From Pseudomonas putida (GTDB taxonomy: Bacteria > Pseudomonadota > Gammaproteobacteria > Pseudomonadales > Pseudomonadaceae), in the NCBI GenBank assembly GCA_029953615.1, contig CP124529.1:496001-560000 (forward strand): 64,000 bases of DNA. Reading direction: 5' to 3'. Positions within the stretch are counted from its first letter, which is position 1, and the number at the start of each line of letters is the position of its first letter. A program made the position numbers and the translations under genes. Below are positions 38,704 through 49,052 of this stretch, piece after piece. Under the pieces are notes generated by a model. The model was not told the origin of the DNA and made no database searches. It worked only from the letters and a program-made list of their open reading frames with translations.

Positions 38704-38988
38704 ATGTTCCAGGTCAACGAGTACTTCAACGGCACCGTCAAGTCGATCGCATTCGCGGGCGAAGAAGGCCCGGCCACTGTCGGTGTGATGGCCCCGGGCG
38801 AATACGAGTTCGGCACTGCCAAGCGCGAGATCATGCATGTGGTTTCGGGTGCGCTGACCGTGAAGCTGCCAGGTAGCGACAACTGGGAAACCTTCAAGGC
38901 GGGCGACAAGTTCAACGTGCCGGCTGACAGCAAGTTCCAGCTGCAGGTGAAGGTGGATACCGCTTACCTGTGCGAGTACCGCGACTAA
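38704..38988 (+). CDS. ppnP: PpnP, pyrimidine/purine nucleoside phosphorylase
   Basis: A 94-residue single-domain cupin of the UPF0345 family: [60 protein letters not shown], ending LCEYRD. Members phosphorolyse a broad range of nucleosides to base and ribose 1-phosphate. Length and the whole sequence fit the family. The ATG follows TTTTCAGGAGTCGCCC. Confidence 0.93.
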   Translation: MFQVNEYFNGTVKSIAFAGEEGPATVGVMAPGEYEFGTAKREIMHVVSGALTVKLPGSDNWETFKAGDKFNVPADSKFQLQVKVDTAYLCEYRD

Positions 38989-39001
38989 GCGCTAGCCTGG
39001 T

Positions 39002-39093
39002 CCGGCCTCTTCGCGGGCTTGCCCGCTCCCACAGGTTCACTACAAGCTTGCGGGCCTGTGCAGTACCTGTGGGAGCGGGCAAGCCCGCGAAGA
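39002..39093. repeat. REP pair, CGGGC subtype
   Basis: CCGGCCTCTTCGCGGGCTTG...CTCCCACAGG and its inverse CCTGTGGGAGCGGGCAAGCC...CGCGAAGA, between convergent ppnP and the hydrolase. Confidence 0.87.
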
Positions 39094-39101
39094 ATCCAGC
39101 A

Positions 39102-39794
39102 CTAATCCTTCAGGAATGCCGCAACCTTCTCAGCCGCCGCCTGCAAGTGCTGCTCATGGCTGACCCCCGAAGCCTTCAGCGGCTTCAGGTCATGGTCCCC
39201 TGCCACCAGCCAGCTCACCTCGATCGCCGGCGATAACGCGTACCCCGCCACCGCCTCGCGGTTACCCAGCGCATCCCGCTCGCCCTGCACGATCAACGTC
39301 GGTGTCTTCAATTCGGCCAGGTGCTCGACCCGTGGCTTCTCCGGCTTGCCCACCGCATAGAACGGATAGCCCAGGCACACCAGTGCATCCGCTTCCAGTT
39401 CATCGGCCAGCAGGCTGGCCATGCGCCCGCCCATGGACTTGCCACCCACCGCCAGCTTGCCCGCGACCAAAGGTCGCACCTGCCTGTACACCTCGCGCCA
39501 GCATTCCAGCAACACCTTCTGCGGGTTTGGCGGCCGCTTGCCGCCGGTAACCCTGCGCTCGGCCATGTACGGGAACTCGAAGCGCACTACCGCCACCCCA
39601 AGCGCCGCAAGCCTTTGCGCCATTTGCTCCATGAACCCGCTGTCCATCGGTGCACCTGCGCCGTGGGCCAGGATCAGGCAGCCCTTGTAGCCGTCCTTGC
39701 CCTGAACGTGCGGGGGATCGCAGCGCAAGCCTGGGACATTTCCGATCTTCGCCCATTGATCCCCGTCAATACCGGCACTTTGCCCATTAATCAT
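39102..39794 (-). CDS. small alpha/beta hydrolase (KANL3/Tex30-like, dienelactone hydrolase type)
   Basis: A 230-residue protein starting [10 protein letters not shown] (ATG 39794, with GAGG 7 nt upstream). Features are [20 protein letters not shown] (oxyanion loop), nucleophile elbow [17 protein letters not shown], acid region [12 protein letters not shown] and catalytic His in [10 protein letters not shown]. It is cytoplasmic and of unknown substrate. The 5' part of the gene also carries the Anr box used by the divergent ccoN-1 operon. Confidence 0.85.
   Translation of the reverse strand: MINGQSAGIDGDQWAKIGNVPGLRCDPPHVQGKDGYKGCLILAHGAGAPMDSGFMEQMAQRLAALGVAVVRFEFPYMAERRVTGGKRPPNPQKVLLECWREVYRQVRPLVAGKLAVGGKSMGGRMASLLADELEADALVCLGYPFYAVGKPEKPRVEHLAELKTPTLIVQGERDALGNREAVAGYALSPAIEVSWLVAGDHDLKPLKASGVSHEQHLQAAAEKVAAFLKD
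39756..39769 (+). promoter_or_regulatory. Anr (FNR-type) box of the first cco operon
   Basis: TTGATCCCCGTCAA has two half-sites with the correct 4-nt gap and one mismatch to TTGAT-N4-ATCAA. It lies 75 nt before ccoN-1 and inside the coding region of the divergent hydrolase. Anr, encoded at 54127-54867, would activate the operon at low oxygen. Confidence 0.75.
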
Positions 39795-39844
39795 GCTTGC
39801 CTCGCTGTAAAGCCTGCCAAATAACCGTGGATGGGAACCCATAC

Positions 39845-41269
<1,425 letters not shown>

Positions 41270-41282
41270 GGAGACCTGCCTG

Positions 41283-41891
41283 ATGAAACATGAAGTCATC
41301 GAGAAAAACGTCGGCCTGCTGGCGCTGCTGATGGTGTTCGCTGTCAGTATCGGCGGCCTGACCCAGATCGTCCCGCTGTTCTTCCAGGACGTCACCAACA
41401 AACCGGTCGAAGGCATGAAGCCCTACACCGCGCTGCAGCTGGAAGGCCGTGATATCTATATCCGCGAAGGCTGCGTAGGCTGCCATTCGCAGATGATCCG
41501 CCCGTTCCGTGCCGAAACCGAACGCTACGGCCACTACTCGGTAGCCGGTGAAAGCGTGTGGGACCACCCGTTCCTGTGGGGCTCCAAGCGCACCGGGCCG
41601 GACCTGGCCCGGGTCGGTGGCCGCTACTCGGACGACTGGCACCGTGCGCACCTGTACAACCCGCGCAACGTGGTGCCGGAGTCGAAGATGCCGTCGTACC
41701 CGTGGCTGGTCGCCCAGCAGGTCGACAACAGCCACACCGACACCAAGATGCGCACCCTGCGCACCCTGGGCGTGCCGTATACCGACGACGACATCGCCGG
41801 GGCCCGCGACGCGGTCAAGGGCAAGACCGAGATGGACGCCCTGGTCGCCTACCTGCAGGTGCTCGGCACCGCGATCAAGAACAAGAGGTGA
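41283..41891 (+). CDS. ccoO: CcoO-1, mono-haem cytochrome c subunit
   Basis: A 202-residue subunit with one N-terminal membrane helix (residues 10-33) and a single haem c site [11 protein letters not shown] (Cys64, Cys67, His68). It ends [18 protein letters not shown]. It receives electrons from CcoP and hands them to CcoN. ATG 41283 follows GAGGAGACCTGCCTG. It is 13 nt after ccoN-1 and almost identical to the second copy at 44912. Confidence 0.95.
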   Translation: MKHEVIEKNVGLLALLMVFAVSIGGLTQIVPLFFQDVTNKPVEGMKPYTALQLEGRDIYIREGCVGCHSQMIRPFRAETERYGHYSVAGESVWDHPFLWGSKRTGPDLARVGGRYSDDWHRAHLYNPRNVVPESKMPSYPWLVAQQVDNSHTDTKMRTLRTLGVPYTDDDIAGARDAVKGKTEMDALVAYLQVLGTAIKNKR

Positions 41892-41896
41892 GTGCG

Positions 41897-42091
41897 ATGG
41901 AAATCGACATCGGCATGATCCGCGGCCTGGGTACCCTGGTGGTGATGATCGCCTTCATCGGGCTCACCCTGTGGGTATTCAACCGCCGCCGCGACCATGA
42001 TTTCGCCGAAGCGCGCCTGCTGCCCTTCGTCGACGACCGCCTGCCCTCTGCCGGACAGGAACCTGCTGCAAAAAGGAGTAACGGGCAATGA
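41897..42091 (+). CDS. ccoQ: CcoQ-1, small cbb3 oxidase subunit
   Basis: A 64-residue protein [20 protein letters not shown]..., with one transmembrane helix, then [19 protein letters not shown]. It is typical CcoQ/FixQ, which stabilises the complex and the CcoP association. It starts 5 nt after ccoO-1, and its stop overlaps the ccoP-1 start by 4 nt. Confidence 0.93.
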   Translation: MEIDIGMIRGLGTLVVMIAFIGLTLWVFNRRRDHDFAEARLLPFVDDRLPSAGQEPAAKRSNGQ

Positions 42092-43026
42092 CCACCTTCT
42101 GGAGTACGTACATCTGCGTACTGACCATCGGTAGCCTGATTGGCCTGACCTGGCTGTTGCTCGCCACCCGCAAGGGCCAGGGCAACACCACCGACCAGAC
42201 CATGGGCCACAGCTTCGACGGCATCGAGGAATACGACAACCCGCTGCCCAAGTGGTGGTTCTGGCTGTTCGTCGGCACCCTGGTATTCGCGGTCGGCTAC
42301 CTGATCCTCTACCCGGGCCTGGGCAACTGGAAGGGCATCCTGCCGGGCTATGAAAACGGCTGGACCGGCGCCAACGAATGGCAGAAGGAAATGGACAAGG
42401 CCGACGCGAAATTCGGCCCGATCTTCGCCAGGTACGCCGCCATGCCCGTGGAAGAAGTGGCCAAGGACCCGCAAGCACTGAAGATGGGCAGCCGCCTGTT
42501 CGCCTCCAACTGCTCGGTGTGCCACGGCTCGGATGCCAAGGGTGCCTATGGCTTCCCCAACCTCACCGACAAGGACTGGCGCTGGGGCGGCGAAGCGGAA
42601 ACCATCAAGGCTTCGATCATGAACGGTCGTCACGGCGTGATGCCGGCCTGGGCTGAAGTGATCGGCGAGCAGGGCGTGGCCGATGTGGCCGCGTTCGTGC
42701 TCACCGACCTTGCAGGCCGCAGCCTGCCTGAAGGGGTCAAGGCCGACGCGGCCAAGGGCAAGGATATCTTCGCCGGCAACTGCGTGGCCTGCCACGGCCC
42801 TGAAGGCAAGGGCACTCCAGCCATGGGCGCGCCAGACCTGACCCACCCGCAGGCGTTCATCTACGGGTCGAGCTTTGCCCAGCTGCAGCAGACCATTCGT
42901 TATGGCCGCCAGGGTCAGATGCCAGCGCAGGCGGAGATTCAGGGCAACGACAAGGTGCACCTGCTGGCGGCGTATGTGTATAGCCTGTCGCAGGATCAAG
43001 CTTCGCCAGACCTGACAGCCAAGTAA
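42088..43026 (+). CDS. ccoP: CcoP-1, di-haem cytochrome c subunit
   Basis: A 312-residue subunit. Two N-terminal helices (the second near [20 protein letters not shown]) precede two cytochrome c domains, with haem sites CSVCH at Cys142-His146 and CVACH at Cys232-His236. It ends [17 protein letters not shown]. It takes electrons from the bc1/cytochrome c pool. Complete, unlike the second copy at 45720-46698, which it can be used to repair in alignment. Confidence 0.95.
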   Translation: MTTFWSTYICVLTIGSLIGLTWLLLATRKGQGNTTDQTMGHSFDGIEEYDNPLPKWWFWLFVGTLVFAVGYLILYPGLGNWKGILPGYENGWTGANEWQKEMDKADAKFGPIFARYAAMPVEEVAKDPQALKMGSRLFASNCSVCHGSDAKGAYGFPNLTDKDWRWGGEAETIKASIMNGRHGVMPAWAEVIGEQGVADVAAFVLTDLAGRSLPEGVKADAAKGKDIFAGNCVACHGPEGKGTPAMGAPDLTHPQAFIYGSSFAQLQQTIRYGRQGQMPAQAEIQGNDKVHLLAAYVYSLSQDQASPDLTAK

Positions 43027-43032
43027 CACCCA

Positions 43033-43126
43033 TTCGCGGGCTCGCCCGCTCCCACAGGTCAACCACAGATTTCAAGTATTGTGGTGAACCTGTGGGACCG
43101 GGCAAGCCCGCGAAGGGCTGCAAAGC
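43033..43126. repeat. REP pair, CGGGC subtype, imperfect
   Basis: CATTCGCGGGCTCGCCCGCT...CCCACAGG and the inverse CCTGTGGGACCGGGCAAGCC...CGCGAAGGG. One arm has ACC for AGC, breaking the usual GGGAGCGGGC core. It marks the 3' end of the first cco operon. Confidence 0.8.
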
Positions 43127-43469
43127 AGCCCCTCCCCCGCTCTACCCCCTCCTTGCACCCCCTCCGAACACAACTAAGCTTGTTGCCTCAGTGGGCCTCG
43201 CTCCGAAAGGACCGAAGCAGACGCGGCGCGTAGCCTGTCGCCGTCCCGATAAAAAGCTTGACCGATCGATCAGAAAAAGACGAAAAACGGTACACATTAC
43301 AAATATTTATTTGTGTACAATCGTCCAGACCCGATCGCTGCGGGACATCAGTGAACGGGCTCGGGCACGGGTCGGCGTACCAAAGTTGCGTTGCGGTAAC
43401 CTCGGTGGTTATCAATACTGGCGCCGATTTTTCGACCAACAAGAACATCAAAACCGTGGAACCTTAGCA
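43127..43469 (+). promoter_or_regulatory. upstream region of the second cco operon, with AT-rich palindrome and putative promoter
   Basis: These 343 bp hold no gene. The AT-rich palindrome ACAAATA-TT-TATTTGT spans 43299-43314, inside outer arms GTACACA (43290-43296) and TGTGTAC (43312-43318). It abuts TACAAT at 43316-43321, a good -10 hexamer. No properly spaced Anr box is present, so this operon probably has a different control from the first one. The leader from there to the ccoN-2 ATG is about 150 nt. Confidence 0.5.
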
Positions 43470-44911
<1,442 letters not shown>

Positions 44912-44912
<1 letters not shown>

Positions 44913-45520
44913 TGAAGCATGAAGCCGTCGAGAAGAACATAGGCCTGCTGGCCTTCTTCATGGTCATCGCCGTGAGCGTCGGTGGCCTGACCCAGATCGT
45001 CCCGCTGTTTTTCCAGGACGTCACCAACAAGCCCGTGGAGGGCATGAAGCCGCGCACCGCGCTGGAACTGGAAGGCCGCGATATCTACATCCGCGAAGGC
45101 TGCGTGGGCTGCCACTCGCAGATGATCCGCCCGTTCCGTGCCGAAACCGAACGCTACGGCCATTACTCGGTGGCCGGCGAGAGCGTGTGGGACCACCCGT
45201 TCCTGTGGGGCTCCAAGCGCACCGGGCCGGACCTGGCCCGGGTTGGTGGCCGCTACTCCGATGACTGGCACCGTGCGCACCTGTACAACCCGCGCAACGT
45301 GGTACCGGAATCGAAGATGCCGTCGTACCCGTGGCTGGTCGAGCACAAGCTCGACGGCCAGGACACCGCGAAGAAGATGGAAGTGCTGCGCACCCTCGGC
45401 GTGCCGTACACCGACGCCGACATCGCCGGGGCCCGCGACGCGGTCAAGGGCAAGACCGAAATGGACGCCATCGTCGCGTACCTGCAGGGTCTTGGCACCA
45501 TCATCAAGAGCAAACGGTGA
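44912..45520 (+). CDS. ccoO: CcoO-2, mono-haem cytochrome c subunit
   Basis: A 202-residue subunit with an N-terminal anchor and haem site [11 protein letters not shown] at residues 62-72. It differs from CcoO-1 mainly in the segment [20 protein letters not shown] ([20 protein letters not shown] in copy 1). It functions between CcoP and CcoN. Confidence 0.95.
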
Positions 45521-45525
45521 CGCTG

Positions 45526-45723
45526 ATGGATATCGGGATGATTCGCGGCCTGGGCACCGTCGTGGTGATGGTGGCCTTCGTGGGCCTGGCGCTGTGGGTG
45601 TTCAACCCACGGCGCAAGAAGGACTTCGACGAAGCGACCCAACTGCCTTTCGCGGATGACCCCGCAGCCTGCCGCCACGTCGAGCAAGAGCACGAAAAAG
45701 CTTCTGGGAGCAAAAAACAATGA
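45526..45723 (+). CDS. ccoQ: CcoQ-2, small cbb3 oxidase subunit
   Basis: A 65-residue protein [20 protein letters not shown]..., with one membrane helix followed by the charged tail [20 protein letters not shown]. It begins 5 nt after ccoO-2, and its stop overlaps the ccoP-2 ATG by 4 nt. Confidence 0.93.
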   Translation: MDIGMIRGLGTVVVMVAFVGLALWVFNPRRKKDFDEATQLPFADDPAACRHVEQEHEKASGSKKQ

Positions 45724-46698
45724 CAACCTTCTGGAGTCTGTACGTTACCGTCCTGACCCTGGGCACCATCTTCTCGTTGACCTGGCTGCTGCTGTCGACC
45801 CGCAAGGGCCAGCGCGAAGAGGTCACCGACGAAACCGTCGGGCATGCCTTCGATGGCATCGAGGAGTACGACAACCCGCTGCCGAAGTGGTGGTTCTGGC
45901 TGTTCGTCGGCACCATCGTCTTCGCCCTCGGCTACCTGGTGCTGTACCCGGGCCTGGGCAACTGGAAAGGCGTCCTGCCGGGCTACGCGTACCTGGATAA
46001 ACGACAAGCAGACCGAGTTCTCCAACGGCCAACCGGGCTGGACCGGTGTGCATGAGTGGGAAAAGGAAATGGCCAAGGCCGACGCCCGCTTCGGGCCGAT
46101 CTTCGCCAAGTTCGCCGCCATGCCTATCGAAGAAGTGGCCAAGGACCCGCAGGCACTGAAAATGGGCGCGCGGCTGTTCGCCTCGAACTGCTCGGTGTGC
46201 CACGGCTCCGACGCCAAGGGTGCCTTCGGCTTCCCCAACCTGACCGACAACGACTGGCGCTGGGGTGGCGAGCCGGACACTATCAAGACCACCATCATGG
46301 GCGGCCGCCACGGCGTGATGCCGGCCTGGGCCGAGGTGATCGGTGATCAGGGTGTGGCTGACGTGGCGGCGTTCGTGGTCAGCAAGCTGGATGGCCGTAC
46401 GCTGCCGGAAGGCGCGAAGGCCGATGCCGAGAACGGGCAGAAGATCTTTGCCGCCAACTGCGTGGCCTGCCACGGACCTGAGGGCAAGGGTACGCCAGCC
46501 ATGGGCGCGCCGAACCTGACCCACCCGCAGGCATTCATCTACGGTTCGAGCTTTGCCCAGTTGCAGCAGACCATTCGTTATGGTCGCCAGGGGCAGATGC
46601 CGGCCCAGGAACAGCTGCAGGGGAATGACAAGGTGCACTTGCTGGCTGCATATGTGTACAGCCTGTCGCAGCAGGCTGAGCCGGCCAAGGCCGAGTAA
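45720..46698 (+). pseudogene. ccoP: ccoP-2, di-haem cytochrome c subunit, broken by a single-base insertion
   Basis: The frame from ATG 45720 gives the normal CcoP N-terminus up to LPGYAYLD and then stops at 46055 after nonsense. The +1 frame continues at once ([20 protein letters not shown]...) to TAA 46698 with both haem sites, CSVCH and CVACH. One extra A in GATAAACGAC (45997-46006) explains the break; the repaired protein would be about 325 residues. Compared with CcoP-1 it has a short insert ([16 protein letters not shown]). Everything else is conserved, so a base-calling error is the best explanation. If real, the second oxidase would lack its electron-entry subunit. Confidence 0.88.
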
Positions 46699-46704
46699 GC
46701 AGGC

Positions 46705-46740
46705 CCGGCCTCTTCGCGGGCTTGCCCGCGAAGAGGCCGG
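46705..46740. repeat. single REP hairpin, perfect 17-bp stem
   Basis: CCGGCCTCTTCGCGGGC and its exact reverse complement face each other with a 2-nt loop, just after ccoP-2. There is no GTGGGAGC part, so this is a collapsed pair of REP ends. It may end the second cco transcript. The remaining 210 bp to ccoG hold no gene or clear promoter. Confidence 0.85.
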
Positions 46741-46956
46741 TACAGCCTTGCATTTGTTGCAGGCCCCATGACCTGGATCAATTGACACCCGCCATAACAC
46801 GATTCACGCCACGAACCCAACGCGACTAAAGGTCGCAGCGCGACCCCATACTGCCATCAGCGGCGTATCATGGGCCGCAGAGCGCTAGCAGATTGCGCGA
46901 GACTGCGGCCGGCACGCACTGGCTGCGGCGTTTCTCCACTGCCGTGGGACTTGATG

Positions 46957-48372
46957 ATGAGCAAGCAAATTCCGGTACATGACGTCACCCCGCCTGCCAA
47001 CAAAGGGAAGGATTCCGTCGATCTCTACGCCTCCCGGGAAAAGATCTACACACGCGCCTTCACCGGCCTGTTCCGACGCTTGCGCATGGTCGGCGGGGCG
47101 GTGCTGTTCCTGCTGTATTTCGGCACCGTGTGGCTGAACTGGGGCGGCCACCAGGCCGTGTGGTGGAACCTGCCCGAGCGCAAGTTCTACATCTTCGGCG
47201 CCACCATCTGGCCGCAAGACTTCATTCTGCTTTCAGGCATCCTCATCGTTGCTGCCTTCGGCCTGTTCTTCATCACCGTGTTCGCCGGCCGGGTGTGGTG
47301 TGGCTACACCTGTCCGCAAAGTGTGTGGACATGGATTTTCATGTGGTGCGAAAAAATCACCGAAGGCGACCGCAACCAGCGCATGAAGCTCGACAAAGCT
47401 CCCATGAGCGGCAACAAGTTCCTGCGCAAGTTCGCCAAGCACAGCCTGTGGCTACTTATCGGTTTCGTCACCGGCATGACCTTCGTCGGCTATTTCTCGC
47501 CGATCCGCGAACTGGCCACCGAATTCTTCACAGGCCAAGCCGACGGCTGGGCCTACTTCTGGGTCGGCTTCTTCACCCTCGCCACCTACGGCAACGCCGG
47601 TTGGCTGCGCGAGCAGGTATGCGTGTACATGTGCCCCTACGCGCGCTTCCAGAGCGTGATGTTCGACAAGGACACGCTGATCGTTTCCTACGACCCGCGT
47701 CGTGGCGAAACCCGCGGCCCGCGTAAAAAGGACATGGACTACAAGGCCGCAGGCCTGGGCGACTGCATCGACTGCACCATGTGCGTGCAGGTCTGCCCCA
47801 CCGGCATCGACATCCGTGACGGCCTGCAGATCGAGTGTATCGGCTGCGCCGCGTGCATCGACGCCTGTGACAACATCATGGACAAGATGAACTACCCCAA
47901 AGGGCTGATCAGCTACACCACCGAGCACAACCTGTCCGGGCAGAAGACCCACCTGCTGCGCCCGCGCCTGATCGGCTATGCCGTGGTGCTGCTGGTGATG
48001 ATGGTCGGTCTGGCCACCGCCTTCGCTACCCGTTCACTGGTCGGCTTCGACGTCAGCAAGGACCGCGTGCTGTACCGCGAGAACGCCCAGGGCCGGATCG
48101 AGAACGTGTACAGCCTGAAGGTGATGAACAAGGACCAGCGTGACCACGTCTACGTGCTGGACGCCACCGGCCTGCCGGACCTGAAGCTTGAGGGCCAGCG
48201 CGAGATCCGCGTGGACGCTGGCGATATCGTCAGCCTGCCGGTGCAATTGTCGATCGCGCCCGAGAAACTGCCGTCGACCACCAACGAAATCACCTTCATC
48301 CTCAAGAGCGCCGATGACAGCGACGCCCAGGTTGAAGCCAAGAGCCGCTTTATCGGCCCACAGATCCGCTAA
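46957..48372 (+). CDS. ccoG: CcoG, cbb3 oxidase assembly polyferredoxin (RdxA/FixG)
   Basis: A 471-residue membrane iron-sulfur protein. Five or so helices include a membrane CxxxCP element (GRVWCGYTCPQSVWTWIFMW). The di-cluster ferredoxin domain reads CIDCTMCVQVCPTGIDIRD followed by CIGCAACIDACDNIMDKMNY. A C-terminal Ig-like domain ends AKSRFIGPQIR. CcoG is known as a copper reductase for cbb3 assembly. Either ATG 46954 or 46957 may start it; MSKQIPVHDV is the family N-terminus. Confidence 0.94.
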   Translation: MSKQIPVHDVTPPANKGKDSVDLYASREKIYTRAFTGLFRRLRMVGGAVLFLLYFGTVWLNWGGHQAVWWNLPERKFYIFGATIWPQDFILLSGILIVAAFGLFFITVFAGRVWCGYTCPQSVWTWIFMWCEKITEGDRNQRMKLDKAPMSGNKFLRKFAKHSLWLLIGFVTGMTFVGYFSPIRELATEFFTGQADGWAYFWVGFFTLATYGNAGWLREQVCVYMCPYARFQSVMFDKDTLIVSYDPRRGETRGPRKKDMDYKAAGLGDCIDCTMCVQVCPTGIDIRDGLQIECIGCAACIDACDNIMDKMNYPKGLISYTTEHNLSGQKTHLLRPRLIGYAVVLLVMMVGLATAFATRSLVGFDVSKDRVLYRENAQGRIENVYSLKVMNKDQRDHVYVLDATGLPDLKLEGQREIRVDAGDIVSLPVQLSIAPEKLPSTTNEITFILKSADDSDAQVEAKSRFIGPQIR

Positions 48373-48387
48373 GAGAGATAACCCACA

Positions 48388-48916
48388 ATGCCTGCCACCG
48401 CCGCCAGCCCTTGGTACAAGCACCTCTGGCCCTGGATCATCATCGGCATCCTCGCCACCTCGGTGTGCCTGAGCCTGACCATGGTCAGCATCGCCGTGCA
48501 ACAACCCGGACAACCTGGTGAACGACAACTACTACGAGGCTGGCAAGGGCATCAACCGCTCGCTGGACCGTGAACTGCTGGCACAGACGCTGGGCCTGAA
48601 GGCCGGCGTGCATCTGGATGAGCTGACCGGCGAAGTCGATGTGCGCCTGGCCGGCAACAGCGACCCGCAGAGCCTGGAACTGAACCTGATTTCGCCCACC
48701 CAGCCGGAGAAAGACCGCAAGGTGCTGCTGAGCCGGGTCGAGGCCGGGTGCTATGTGGGGCAGTTGGAGGACAAGGTTGACGGGCGTCGTTTCGTTGAAT
48801 TGCTGGGTAGTGAAGGTGGCCAGGTATGGCGCTTGTTCGAGGAAGAGAAGGTCGAGCACGGTGTGACCTTGCAGTTGGGTGACGAAGCTTTGCAAGGTGC
48901 CGAGCACCAGCAGTAG
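48388..48916 (+). pseudogene. ccoH: ccoH (fixH), cbb3 assembly protein, broken by a single-base insertion
   Basis: The first frame gives a membrane-anchored N-terminus MPATAASPWYKHLWPWIIIG...SLTMVSIAV, then nonsense to a stop at 48573. The +1 frame carries on with NNPDNLVNDNYYEAGKGINR, the FixH signature, to TAG 48916. An extra C in GCCGTGCAACAACC near 48496-48502 is enough to explain it. The repaired protein would be about 175 residues, normal for the family. CcoH is needed for cbb3 stability. It is 15 nt after ccoG, in a ccoGHIS cluster. Sequencing error is likely. Confidence 0.87.
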
Positions 48917-48930
48917 CGACACCGCAAACC

Positions 48931-49021
48931 CCTGTGGGAGCGGGCATGCCCGCGAATGCGACAGCTCAGGCAAAGGTGTTTTCAGGCCTGACGCTTTCGC
49001 GGGCATGCCCGCTCCCACAGG
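48931..49021. repeat. REP pair, CGGGC subtype
   Basis: CCTGTGGGAGCGGGCATGCC...CGCGAATGC and, inverted, GCTTTCGCGGGCATGCCCGC...TCCCACAGG. It lies inside the ccoGHIS cluster, between ccoH and ccoI. The orientation of the pair (tails out) is the opposite of most others here. Confidence 0.87.
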
Positions 49022-49052
49022 GTTTCCTATGTGCCTGAGCAGTGCTTGCCTT

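Noticed and set aside
43258..43273. TTGACCGATCGATCAG as an Anr box for the second cco operon
   Set aside because: Half-sites are spaced one base too far apart and the second is imperfect compared with TTGAT-N4-ATCAA.
46777..46786. ATCAATTGAC as an Anr site for ccoG
   Set aside because: The half-sites are in the wrong order and touch each other; this is not an FNR-type dyad.
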